DNA of 64,000 bases, taken from JAXMDS01 sp043777815 (GTDB lineage: Bacteria; Pseudomonadota; Alphaproteobacteria; Rickettsiales; Rickettsiaceae). Every line of letters starts with the position of its first letter. The first letter of the stretch is position 1. Made by a program: the position numbers and the translations under genes. Under the pieces are notes generated by a model. That model saw only the letters and a program-made list of their open reading frames with translations, was not told the DNA's origin and did not search any database. The stretch is from contig JAYWHH010000009.1 of NCBI GenBank assembly GCA_043777815.1, positions 155,131 to 219,130 on the forward strand, given 5' to 3'. This document shows, one piece after another, positions 19,051-27,665 of this stretch.

Positions 19051-19207
19051 AAAAACTATCTTAGAAGCTCTTTTTATGTTTTAAATGCTTTTGATTAGTT
19101 ATCTCTTTAGATTTATAAAGATAGTACTCAAAAACTATCTCAGAAGCTCTTTTTATTTTTTAAGTGCTTGTGATTAGTTGTATCTTTAGATTTAGGCAAA
19201 GATGGTA
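19051..19207. repeat. rpsJ-tail direct repeat
   Basis: About 76-78 bp present at 19051-19126 and 19130-19207 with roughly ten mismatches and a small indel. The second copy contains 68 bp of the rpsJ 3' coding end including its stop. The coding part corresponds to the non-conserved C-terminal extension of S10. The rest of the 300-bp thrS-rpsJ gap (18840-19050) shows nothing recognisable. Confidence 0.85.
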
Positions 19208-19535
19208 ATTCGGGAACAGATGCAAAGGAAGTATCATATTCTATATTTACATCTACTCCAGGACAAAGCTCTAGTTTATTAAGTTGATTTAAGCCTTCTG
19301 AGGTTAAGTTAGAAACTTTTAATAATCTGCTATGCTTAGAAATGCACATTTTGGTCATCGATCTCTTATCTATATGCGGAGAGTTATTAAGTAAACAGTA
19401 AGAATTTTCAACTGGCAGAGGAATAGGGCCAATAATTTTAGCTCCAATTTTATTAACTTCCTGTCTGATTGCATCAGCAGATCTTTCTATTGCTCTATGA
19501 TCGTAGCATTTAAGCTTAATCTTGATAATTGTCAT
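19140..19535 (-). CDS. rpsJ: 30S ribosomal protein S10 with C-terminal extension
   Basis: Small-subunit protein, also the transcription factor NusE. KIKLKCYDHRAIERSADAIR and GAKIIGPIPLPV are classic S10 sequence; SPHIDKRSM, KHSRLLKV and LELCPGVDVNIEYD follow the family order but are diverged. Typical S10 ends at the GVDVxIxL strand (about 102-105 aa). Here about 27 extra Ser/Pro/Lys/His-rich residues follow, and exactly this extension is part of a sequence repeated downstream. The gene stands alone instead of heading the S10 operon (rplC, rplD and so on), and is divergent from secD. Confidence 0.9.
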   Translation of the reverse strand: MTIIKIKLKCYDHRAIERSADAIRQEVNKIGAKIIGPIPLPVENSYCLLNNSPHIDKRSMTKMCISKHSRLLKVSNLTSEGLNQLNKLELCPGVDVNIEYDTSFASVPELPSLPKSKDTTNHKHLKNKKSF

Positions 19536-19553
19536 ACGATTAATACATATTTT

Positions 19554-19570
19554 GTATAATATTATTATAC
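19554..19570. promoter_or_regulatory. Palindromic -10 region shared by rpsJ and secD
   Basis: GTATAAT-ATT-ATTATAC is a perfect 7-bp inverted repeat with a 3-base centre. It presents TATAAT on both strands (19555-19560 plus; 19564-19569 minus) between the divergent rpsJ and secD genes. -35 boxes are weak (TTGTCA at 19529-19534 with 20-bp spacing for secD). Confidence 0.5.
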
Positions 19571-19599
19571 ACTACATGAATGTCTGCAACCACTTTCGA

Positions 19600-21132
19600 A
19601 TGAACAAAATTTTTCCACGTCTAAGCCTGGTAGCAATTGTTACAATTTTTTCTTTGTGCATAGTGCTGCCAATTTTCAATAATACTAAAAAAATATTCGA
19701 TTATAACTTAAGTTTAGGTCTAGATTTACGAGGTGGCGTTCATTTGTTGCTTGAGGCAGATTTTGATCAATATTTATCTGAAAAATATTCAAGCTTAATA
19801 CCCAGTATTAAAAAAATAATTAAAAATAATAGGGTTAAAGTTGAAAGCATTAAGTTTTCTAAAGATGAAATTACGGTAAAGTTACAAAATAACTTAGATT
19901 CTGATACTAGGTCTAACCTTTTGGAACAAATATCACGATTAGAAACAAATTTATTGGTAGATTATTCAAAATCTGATCCAGATCTTATTGTTATAAGTTA
20001 CCATGAGCAACATAAATCAATTTTATTAAATAGTGTTATCGAGCAATCTATGCTTACTTTGAGAAATAGAGTAGATAATACTGGAACTAAAGAGCCTGTA
20101 ATTCAAAAGCAAGGCTCTAATAAGATAATTTTGGAAATGCCGGGTCTTAGTGATGCAAATTCATTAAAAAATGCCATAGGAAAGACAGCCAGAATGAGCT
20201 TTCACATAGTTACTGATCAAAAAAATCAAGATACAATGACTCTAAAAAATACATTTGGAGAAGAGTTAAATATTATTCGACAACCAGAGCTTACTGGAGA
20301 TACATTACAAAATGCAACTGTAACTTTCGATGAGTACTCAAGACCTTGTGTAAGTTTTAAACTAAATCCTAAAGGTACTAAATTATTTGCTGAAGCTACT
20401 TCTCAAAATATTGGTAAAAGATTAGCAATTGTTTTGGATGATTTAATCATAACAGCTCCAAATATTAATACACCCATCAAAGAAGGCGCAGGTATAATTA
20501 CTGGAAATTTTTCAGTAGATGAGGCAATGGAGTTAGTAACTTTTTTAAATTCTGGAGCTTTAGCTGTTAAATTAGAAGTTGTAGAAGAAAAAGTTATAGG
20601 CCCTACTTTGGGAGAAAAATCAATTCAAGATATGAAATTGGCCGGAGGGGCTGCAATCATGCTTGTAGTGTCATTTATGGTGTTTTATTACCGAATATTA
20701 GGCGTATTTGCAAGTATAAGCCTTGGTATGTCCTTGTTATATATGTTTTGCATGTTAGCAATGTTTAATGCTACCCTAACTGTGCCAGGTATAGCAGGAA
20801 TAATATTAACCATAGGTATGGCAGTGGATGCAAATATTCTAATTTACGAAAGAATAAAAGAAGATTTACATAAGCAATATAGCTTAGTGCAAGCAGTAAG
20901 ATTAGGGTTCAAAACAGCACTAGGAACTATACTAGATTCCAATCTAACCACTTTAATTGTCGCTGGGGTTTTGTATACTTATGGGACAGGGCCAATTAGG
21001 GGTTTCGCAGTAACTTTAACTGCGGGCATATTAGCTTCTATGTTTTCATCCATAGTAATAACTAAATTACTAATAGATATTTGGTTAAGAAACTTTAAAA
21101 ATTTACAGATAATTAAAAACCAGGTTAAATAA
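19600..21132 (+). CDS. secD: Protein translocase subunit SecD
   Basis: Inner-membrane partner of SecYEG that uses the proton gradient to complete protein export. N-terminal membrane helix (LSLVAIVTIFSLCIVLPIF), then GLDLRGGVHLLLEAD, a large periplasmic P1 domain (about residues 60-330), and a block of five membrane helices with GIAGIILTIGMAVDANILIYERIKED and the conserved LTTLIVAGVLYTYGTGPIRGFAVTL. The frame reaches back to 19522, but that start would overlap rpsJ; ATG 19600 or 19576 fits better, and I prefer 19600 (510 aa). secF, usually next or fused, is not adjacent. Confidence 0.93.
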   Translation: MNKIFPRLSLVAIVTIFSLCIVLPIFNNTKKIFDYNLSLGLDLRGGVHLLLEADFDQYLSEKYSSLIPSIKKIIKNNRVKVESIKFSKDEITVKLQNNLDSDTRSNLLEQISRLETNLLVDYSKSDPDLIVISYHEQHKSILLNSVIEQSMLTLRNRVDNTGTKEPVIQKQGSNKIILEMPGLSDANSLKNAIGKTARMSFHIVTDQKNQDTMTLKNTFGEELNIIRQPELTGDTLQNATVTFDEYSRPCVSFKLNPKGTKLFAEATSQNIGKRLAIVLDDLIITAPNINTPIKEGAGIITGNFSVDEAMELVTFLNSGALAVKLEVVEEKVIGPTLGEKSIQDMKLAGGAAIMLVVSFMVFYYRILGVFASISLGMSLLYMFCMLAMFNATLTVPGIAGIILTIGMAVDANILIYERIKEDLHKQYSLVQAVRLGFKTALGTILDSNLTTLIVAGVLYTYGTGPIRGFAVTLTAGILASMFSSIVITKLLIDIWLRNFKNLQIIKNQVK

Positions 21133-21171
21133 CTTAGCTTTTAATATTATAAAGCCAAAAATTTAGAAGAA

Positions 21172-21403
21172 TAAATACAAAGCTTAAAACTCATAAGTGC
21201 AAGACTTAAAATTTCAAGACTTAAAATTTTGGAAAAAATATTTCATAGATTCATTATAGATTCATTTTTGTTGGTAATGTAGCGGCAGTATAAATACAAA
21301 GCTTAAAATTCATAAGTGCAAGACTTAAAATTTCAAGACTTAAAATTTTGGAAAAAATATTTTATAGATTCATTATAGATTCATTTTTGTTGGCAATGTA
21401 GCG
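21172..21403. repeat. nth-tail 113-bp direct duplication
   Basis: Two 113-bp copies, 21172-21284 and 21291-21403, differ at only three positions and are separated by 6 bp. The second contains the last 31 bp of nth including its stop. A smaller internal repeat 'caagacttaaaatt' is also visible within each copy. Confidence 0.95.
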
Positions 21404-22017
21404 AATGTAGGACACAAGTCTTTCAATGTACACTCAAAGCATTTTGGTTTGCGCGCTTTACAAATATATCTTCCATGCAATACTAACAAGTGATGGGCTT
21501 GTGGTTTAAGTTTTTCTGGAATTATACGCATCAAATCTTCTTCTACTTTATGCGGAGTTTTGCCTTCGCTAAAACCCAATCTTCTACTCACTCTAAAAAC
21601 ATGAGTATCTACAGCTATTGTAGGGTTATCAAACAAAGTATGAAGTATGACATTGGCGCTCTTTCTTCCTACTCCTGGCAAGCTTATCAAAGCTTCAAAA
21701 GTGTTTGGAATTTTAGAATCATAGTTTTCAAATAAAATATTAGCTGTCTTGAATATGTTAGATGCTTTAGTTTTATATAAACCAATCGTTCTGATGGAAT
21801 TTACGAAATTTTCAAATCCAAAATCTAATAATTCTTTAGGAGATTGTATTATTTTAAATAAATCAAAAGTCACTTTATTGACTCCTTTATCAGTATTTCT
21901 AGCTGACAAAATAACTGCAATCAATAAAGTAAAGTCATTTGTATAATGAAGTTCAATTTTTGGATCTGAAATGTTGTCTGATAGACGGTTAAATATTTCT
22001 TCAATCTTAGAAATCAT
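21373..22017 (-). CDS. nth: Endonuclease III
   Basis: Base-excision repair glycosylase/AP lyase for oxidised pyrimidines. Helix-hairpin-helix LPGVGRKSANVILH carries the catalytic Lys, VDTHVFRVSRRLG carries the catalytic Asp, and the C-terminal cluster C-x6-C-x2-C-x5-C (CKARKPKCFECTLKDLC) binds [4Fe-4S]. The frame opens at 22050, but ATG 22017 gives MISKIEEIFNRLSD, reduces overlap with mdh to 11 bp and gives a normal 214 residues. Overlap with the mdh stop suggests translational coupling. Its 3' end is duplicated downstream. Confidence 0.95.
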   Translation of the reverse strand: MISKIEEIFNRLSDNISDPKIELHYTNDFTLLIAVILSARNTDKGVNKVTFDLFKIIQSPKELLDFGFENFVNSIRTIGLYKTKASNIFKTANILFENYDSKIPNTFEALISLPGVGRKSANVILHTLFDNPTIAVDTHVFRVSRRLGFSEGKTPHKVEEDLMRIIPEKLKPQAHHLLVLHGRYICKARKPKCFECTLKDLCPTFATLPTKMNL

Positions 22018-22954
22018 AGCTTGATAAATAATCAGTTTGAATTTTTTCAATAGTCTTGCTAACTATATCAGATGAATGATGAATTAATTTTTTTATTTCT
22101 TCACTTATGGGTAGTTCAATTATGCTTTCTACGCCATTTTTACCTATAACAACTGGGGCGCCAAAGTATATATCATTTAATTCATACTCTCCTCGCATTT
22201 TAACTGAACATGGAAGAATTTTCCTTTGATTGAATATGTAACTATTAATCATTTGAATTACGGCCATGCTTGGTGCATAAAAAGCTGATGTACCCATTAG
22301 TTCAATGATTTCAGCGCCGCCATTTTTAGTTGGTTCAACAAATTTGTTCTTAAAATCTAATTTACTAAGTAAAAGATTTAATTGCATGCCGGCTATATGG
22401 GTATAGTCAATCATTGGCACCATCTGATCTCCATGTCCTCCCAATACAATAGAAGAAATATTGCTTATTCCATATCCAAAATGCTTTTTAAGTAAAAATT
22501 TAAACCTTGCAGTGTCTAATATACCTGCCATACCTACTACTTTTTCAGGCATAAAGTTAGTTATTTTTTGCATAAGGTACGTCATAGCGTCCAAAGGATT
22601 TGTAACTACTATCACAAAGCTATTGGGAGCAAATTTTTTAATTTGAACAGCTATATCGCTGATTATTTTAGCATTAGTATTTACCAAGTCCTCTCTGGTC
22701 ATACCAGCTTTTCTAGTTGCTCCGGCAGTAACTACGATCACTTCAGAATCTTCTATATCCTCAAAATTAGAAGTACCAAGAAGATTAGTATCAATTTCTA
22801 GAATAGTCATCGCATGACTGATGTCCAAAATTTTACCTTTAACAAAATCTTTTTTTCTATCTAAAAGTACCAAATTTAGATTAGAGCATTTTGCAAGCTC
22901 AAAACAAATAGACCCACCAATGTTGCCTCCACCTATAATTGAAATTTTTCTCAT
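22007..22954 (-). CDS. mdh: Malate dehydrogenase
   Basis: NAD-dependent TCA-cycle enzyme converting malate to oxaloacetate. N-terminal GGGNIGGS nucleotide loop, the substrate-specificity loop TRKAGMTREDL (both substrate Arg residues, favouring malate over lactate), VTNPLDAMTYL, and the catalytic His in VLGGHGDQMVP. At 315 residues it is the usual size for the LDH-like MDH group of alphaproteobacteria. Its stop overlaps the nth start. The commonly adjacent sucCD genes are not here. Confidence 0.96.
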   Translation of the reverse strand: MRKISIIGGGNIGGSICFELAKCSNLNLVLLDRKKDFVKGKILDISHAMTILEIDTNLLGTSNFEDIEDSEVIVVTAGATRKAGMTREDLVNTNAKIISDIAVQIKKFAPNSFVIVVTNPLDAMTYLMQKITNFMPEKVVGMAGILDTARFKFLLKKHFGYGISNISSIVLGGHGDQMVPMIDYTHIAGMQLNLLLSKLDFKNKFVEPTKNGGAEIIELMGTSAFYAPSMAVIQMINSYIFNQRKILPCSVKMRGEYELNDIYFGAPVVIGKNGVESIIELPISEEIKKLIHHSSDIVSKTIEKIQTDYLSSYDF

Positions 22955-22994
22955 AAGATATCACTTTTGTTTAATTGATTTGTGAAAAATAATA

Positions 22995-23576
22995 TCACTG
23001 CTTGGATTGCTTAAAAATATCCTCAATGCTTTGTAAATCAGGAGCTTTTATATCTTTAGCGGTTTTAAAATAATCTTGACTGACTGATTGAATACGCTCT
23101 AAAGAAATATAGCTTTTAAAAATTTGATAAAATTGAGAACTAGATAAAGCTTTTGGTAAACATTCTTCTAATGCATCTTTTTCTGCACGAGCCACTATTG
23201 GAGCGGTGAGAAGAAAAAAGATTGTGCTTGTTATTATTAATCCGCGAGAAGCGCCAGCTATAATTCCTAAAACTTTATCTAAAATACTATTAGAAAACGA
23301 TCCAAAAAGGTTTGGCATTGGGGATAATGTCATTGCAATTATGCAATAAGACAAAATGAATGATAGAAAGTAACTTAATAACTTTACAGTGATATCATCT
23401 CTAATATATTCTATTAATACTTCAGTTATATAAGGGTTAATGTAAGGCGCAGCCCAAATGCTTATGCCTAAGCTCACAAGTCCTAAAACTACTGAAATCA
23501 TTCCTTTAAAAAATCCAAAAAAGCTTGACATAAATATAATAGCTAAGCCTGCAATATCAAATAAAGTAAGTGTCAT
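22995..23576 (-). CDS. cvpA: CvpA family inner-membrane protein
   Basis: 193 residues with four predicted membrane helices (about 5-25, 30-50, 65-90, 105-125) followed by a soluble, charged C-terminal tail. The N-terminal FDIAGLAIIFMSSFFGFFKGMISVVLGLVSLGISIWAA is the CvpA signature: short helix, small-residue loop and FxGFxKG. The family is linked to colicin V production and envelope stress, but the molecular role is unknown. It sits 40 bp upstream of mdh on the same strand, likely in one transcript. Confidence 0.85.
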   Translation of the reverse strand: MTLTLFDIAGLAIIFMSSFFGFFKGMISVVLGLVSLGISIWAAPYINPYITEVLIEYIRDDITVKLLSYFLSFILSYCIIAMTLSPMPNLFGSFSNSILDKVLGIIAGASRGLIITSTIFFLLTAPIVARAEKDALEECLPKALSSSQFYQIFKSYISLERIQSVSQDYFKTAKDIKAPDLQSIEDIFKQSKQ

Positions 23577-23760
23577 GTTTGTGAATATTTTTTGAATAGT
23601 TTATCCACTAATTGAAAAAAATCCAAATCTTACTTCTTTCATATAAAAAAATACTTCATGATTTTTCAATTGTGTCTTAAATTTACATGAATAATGATCA
23701 TTCTAATGATATATATTAAATTTAATCGTTAGTGCGCCTTATTTATAAAATCATAAAATT

Positions 23761-23826
23761 AGTCGGAAATATTATTTAAGTTTTGAAACAAATAGTCAAA
23801 AATATTACTTAAGTTTTGAAACAAAT
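23761..23826. repeat. murD-tail 33-bp tandem duplication
   Basis: Adjacent 33-bp units at 23761-23793 and 23794-23826 with three mismatches. The second contains the last 22 bp of murD including its stop. Confidence 0.93.
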
Positions 23827-25466
23827 ATATTGAATGCTTCACCCCTTTGTTTAAAGGACGTAAATTGGTCTAATGATGCACACATTGGAGAAAACAATAT
23901 TACTTTTTGGATGTTTTCACTACTTGACTTGCAATCTTCGTATGCAGAAATTAAGCCTTCTTGTAAATTATCAAACACAACCGAATCTATTTTATGTTCT
24001 AAAAACATATCTCGCAACTGATATTTATCTTGCCCATATAAGTAAACTTTATGTATAAAAGATTTAAACTTCAATATAGGCTCAATAGATGAATTTTTAA
24101 ATACTCCACCTGCTAACAAAAATATTTTAACTTCATTATTGGCGCAAATATCAAATTTTGTAATGATATATTTTTCAAAAGATTCAGCATGAGATTCTAT
24201 ATCTCTTTTAGGCATTAAACATTGAAGCATTTGTCTATTTATCAAACTTTCTATTGCTTTAGCTGTACTGTATGGGTTAGTGCCCTTACTATCATTTACA
24301 AACCAAAGATTGTGCTTTTTGGCAATAATTTGATTACAGAAATCTTGTTTTTTGCAAAGATTTAATAATAAAAAATGCTTTTTAATTGAAACAAGAAATT
24401 CTTTGGTGATTTGAAAATCATTATTAATTTGATTCTGATTTTGATTAAATGCAACTTCTTTAAATGAGACTTTATATTTCATATTAAACATTAGCAATAA
24501 AGCCAGTGCATATAAACTTAAGAAAGTGTTTTGCACATAATAATTTGATGAAAAATCACAATCTGTAAAAAATGAAAAATCATGAGATATAGAGGGCAGT
24601 TGGCGCATCCAAACTTCAGGTGAATTAACTTGAAAATGCGTTAAAGAAAAGAGAAAGTTTAGGTTAACTTCATTCAATTCACCAATTAAATGCAATATGG
24701 AAATATTCCACATCAAACTTTCGCATAAATTAAAATTTGCTTTTGAAACATATATAAATTTACAACGATATTTATCAAACCTACCTTCATTTTTTAACTT
24801 GTTAAGACCCTCATCATCAAGATTAATAATTCCAATATCATTTGGAGTCATGTTATCTAAAATTTTTAGTTTACTCTCAATATAAGACTGAATATTTTTG
24901 TATCTATCCAAATGATCTTCTGATATATTGGTTATGATTGCAATATCTGGTCTGAATCTATCTTGTAGATCCAGCTGAAATGATGAGATTTCTAACACTA
25001 ACGCATTAATTAGGATGCTTTTATCATCATCTTTAAAATTTATATCTTCCTTTTTAAAATAATCAAAAATGGGTAAGCCAATATTGCCAAATCCTTTGGT
25101 ATTTAGCATAGTTGCTATTTGTTCAGTAATTGTACTTTTACCATTAGTGCCAGTAATACCAACGATCCACATTGGATTTAAAGTTAAAGTTTCTTTAAAT
25201 AAATAAAATAATTCAATATCAGAAATCTTTTTAGGTTTTAATTTAAATACAGAGTGACTTTCAGGTATTCCCGGAGAAACCACTATATATTCCATTTGAT
25301 TCCATAGTGATGCTTGATTTATATCAACAAAATATCTTTCATATGTACTTTGATGCTCTATTTTATCATCATAAACTAGCAAATTTATATTGGTTTTTGT
25401 TTGTAAAAATTCAAATAAACTTTTGCCAGTTCTAGCTAGTCCTACTATGCCTATTGCTTTGATCAT
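23805..25466 (-). CDS. murD: UDP-N-acetylmuramoylalanine-D-glutamate ligase
   Basis: Adds D-glutamate to UDP-MurNAc-L-Ala in peptidoglycan precursor synthesis. N-terminal IGIVGLARTGKS (UDP-binding), ATP loop GITGTNGKSTI, EISSFQLD, TNISEDHLDRY, then the C-terminal WFVNDSKGTNPYSTAKAIE and FSPMCASLDQFTSFKQRGEAF. All are MurD-diagnostic. At 553 residues it exceeds the usual 430-460; the surplus lies mainly in the central domain between the HLDRY and NDSKGTN blocks, partly Asn/Gln-rich. Follows murG by 10 bp. Peptidoglycan precursors are evidently made. Confidence 0.94.
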   Translation of the reverse strand: MIKAIGIVGLARTGKSLFEFLQTKTNINLLVYDDKIEHQSTYERYFVDINQASLWNQMEYIVVSPGIPESHSVFKLKPKKISDIELFYLFKETLTLNPMWIVGITGTNGKSTITEQIATMLNTKGFGNIGLPIFDYFKKEDINFKDDDKSILINALVLEISSFQLDLQDRFRPDIAIITNISEDHLDRYKNIQSYIESKLKILDNMTPNDIGIINLDDEGLNKLKNEGRFDKYRCKFIYVSKANFNLCESLMWNISILHLIGELNEVNLNFLFSLTHFQVNSPEVWMRQLPSISHDFSFFTDCDFSSNYYVQNTFLSLYALALLLMFNMKYKVSFKEVAFNQNQNQINNDFQITKEFLVSIKKHFLLLNLCKKQDFCNQIIAKKHNLWFVNDSKGTNPYSTAKAIESLINRQMLQCLMPKRDIESHAESFEKYIITKFDICANNEVKIFLLAGGVFKNSSIEPILKFKSFIHKVYLYGQDKYQLRDMFLEHKIDSVVFDNLQEGLISAYEDCKSSSENIQKVILFSPMCASLDQFTSFKQRGEAFNIFVSKLK

Positions 25467-25476
25467 AATACTAAAA

Positions 25477-26670
25477 TCATAATATCAAATCTAACATTTT
25501 TTGATTCCAATTGCATTGTAGTTTGATGAGGTTTTTAGAATATTCAAGTAACAATTCTCGATTTTCTATTAATTCAATTATTTTATCTTGCAAAGATTGT
25601 TCAAAATCTTTTTGTTCAATTAACCAACCACATTTCATTTCATTTAAGTATCGTGCATGATGCAATTGATGATCTTTATATGACAAGGGGTATGGTATTA
25701 AGATACTAGGCTGCGCTTTTTGAATTAATTCAAAAATAGTAGAAGCGCCAGATCTACTAATAACTAAGTCTGCCTCATCATATTCTTTATTCATATCCAT
25801 AAAATAATTAGAAACTCGACAGGACAAATTAAGTTCTTCATATTTATTTTTAACATGATCCATATTATGCGCCTGATGAGATACGTGCAAAGTGAAGTTT
25901 GGATATTTAGTTTTAAATATCTTTTCAATTGAATACATAATACTAGGGCACAAATCATCTAAAATTTTAGCTCCTTGACTACCGCCAAAAATTAAAATCT
26001 TAAATTCCAGATTAGAACTAAATGTTTTCTCTTTTGTTAGTATTAAAGTTGATTTAATTGGATTACCAGTATATACAATGTTTAGTTTCTTAGCAAAAAG
26101 TAAATGGAAGAAGTTATTGGTCTTTTTTATTTTACAAAATGACTCATATTTATCATATTTAAATGCTGGGTTGTTCAAGTCATTGTACGAGATTTTATTG
26201 TTCAAAATAGATTTAGTAATTTCAAATGAAACAGCAATATGATCAACAAAATTTTTCAAAACTTTAGTTGTTTTGCTAGGAATTATATTTTGCTCATGTG
26301 CAATTGTAGTGATGCCCAAAAGTCTTGCTGCTATAATAGAAAAAAAAGATACATAGCTTCCAAAGCCTATTATCATACTGGGTTTTATAGATCTCAAATA
26401 CCAAAGAACTTCGCCTAGACATTTAATATAATTAAAAATTACTTTTGGCCATTCCCAAATTTTTGTTGGAGTTTTGATTATTTTCAATATATAAACCTCT
26501 ATCTCTGGTGGTAATGATTTAATGTATTCAACGCATCTTGGATCAGTGATTAGGTAGCACTTTATAATTTTGCCACTTTTGGAATTTGTTTCTAAAATAT
26601 CAGTAAGAACACTAATAGCTGGATTTAAATGTCCACCACTTCCGCCACCAATACAAACTATTGTTTCCAT
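25477..26670 (-). CDS. murG: UDP-GlcNAc:undecaprenyl-pyrophosphoryl-MurNAc-pentapeptide GlcNAc transferase
   Basis: Makes lipid II from lipid I on the inner face of the inner membrane. N-terminal IVCIGGGSGGHLNPAISV (GGSGGH glycine loop), AHEQNIIPSKTTKVL, the second glycine loop ILIFGGSQGAKILDD, and the C-terminal UDP-GlcNAc site LVISRSGASTIFELIQKAQPSILIPYP. The 397 residues include about 30 extra Lys/Asn-rich residues before YTGNP. Overlapping organisation with murD (10 bp) indicates one operon, although the full dcw cluster is not present. Confidence 0.95.
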   Translation of the reverse strand: METIVCIGGGSGGHLNPAISVLTDILETNSKSGKIIKCYLITDPRCVEYIKSLPPEIEVYILKIIKTPTKIWEWPKVIFNYIKCLGEVLWYLRSIKPSMIIGFGSYVSFFSIIAARLLGITTIAHEQNIIPSKTTKVLKNFVDHIAVSFEITKSILNNKISYNDLNNPAFKYDKYESFCKIKKTNNFFHLLFAKKLNIVYTGNPIKSTLILTKEKTFSSNLEFKILIFGGSQGAKILDDLCPSIMYSIEKIFKTKYPNFTLHVSHQAHNMDHVKNKYEELNLSCRVSNYFMDMNKEYDEADLVISRSGASTIFELIQKAQPSILIPYPLSYKDHQLHHARYLNEMKCGWLIEQKDFEQSLQDKIIELIENRELLLEYSKNLIKLQCNWNQKMLDLIL

Positions 26671-26751
26671 TTTTGTTTAACATACTAAACCATAATTATA
26701 TAATAAAGATTTGCCTGTCTAATGTAATTGTTAAATATAATCTATGCTTCT

Positions 26752-27441
26752 TTATCCTAGATTTTTTTTAATATTTTCTTCAATCATTTGCTCTATTTTA
26801 TCATCATCTTCACATTGTTCATCGTTGATAGTAACTATTGGAGTGACGGCAATTTTTTTGTCTATCATTCTCTTAGTGTGACCAATGACAATTTCTTTAG
26901 TAAAATCTTCCAACTCTAAAGCATTAAGAAATTCCTCCTTAGATATTCCATATTTTATTCCTATATCTATAATCACCTCTTTAAAATTTTGACTTAACAT
27001 CCATTGTTCTTGAGTTTCAAATAGATAATTTCTCAATTTTAAATACTCATCATGTCCTACTTCAGTATTGCCATATTTTTTTATTGCTAATTTTAATAAT
27101 ACAGAGGCGTGATAATCTTGAGCACCATGAACTAGCTCGGTTATTATGTACTTAACTTGAGATTTATCTATGAATTTTTCTTTTATTTTTGGAAAAATAT
27201 TTTGGTTAAATAGTTTGCATCCATAACAGCCGAGTGAGCTAAATTCCTCAATGACAATTGATGAATTCTCATTTCCAAAAATTGCTTGATATTTGAAATG
27301 ATCTTCTATTAATTCACTTTTAGCGTCATTAGGTAACTCAGATTTTGAATTGAAGATTACATTGGTAGTTTTGGCGTATTGTAATGCTGCAAATCCTAGT
27401 AAAATGCCTACAAAAGAGTACTTAATTAGTTTCTTGTACAT
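26752..27441 (-). CDS. DsbA-family thioredoxin-fold protein
   Basis: 229 residues with an N-terminal hydrophobic signal/anchor (residues 9-22). The thioredoxin-like redox site is CYGC in EFSSLGCYGCKLFNQ, near residue 70-75, and a cis-proline region AVTPIVTIND lies near the C-terminus. This resembles the DsbA/BdbD-type oxidoreductases that form disulphides in the periplasm; in Rickettsiales such proteins oxidise surface and secretion-system proteins. Lies 82 bp upstream of murG on the same strand and is divergent from tolB. Whether it acts as oxidase or isomerase cannot be said. Confidence 0.82.
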   Translation of the reverse strand: MYKKLIKYSFVGILLGFAALQYAKTTNVIFNSKSELPNDAKSELIEDHFKYQAIFGNENSSIVIEEFSSLGCYGCKLFNQNIFPKIKEKFIDKSQVKYIITELVHGAQDYHASVLLKLAIKKYGNTEVGHDEYLKLRNYLFETQEQWMLSQNFKEVIIDIGIKYGISKEEFLNALELEDFTKEIVIGHTKRMIDKKIAVTPIVTINDEQCEDDDKIEQMIEENIKKNLG

Positions 27442-27665
27442 AAAACATTTTGTTTCTATTTGTCTGAATATAGCAGGTCTTTAGTTAAATATGCACGTTG
27501 TAATACTTGAGCACGAAATATAAATTGTAATAATCTACACTTAATACTCAATAACTGTAAAAATAGTTGTTAACTTTATACATCTACAAACTAAAAAAAA
27601 AGATTTTGATTTTAAGCAAAATAGATAATCTTCTTGGTTATATTTAGAGGAAATTTCAGATATAA

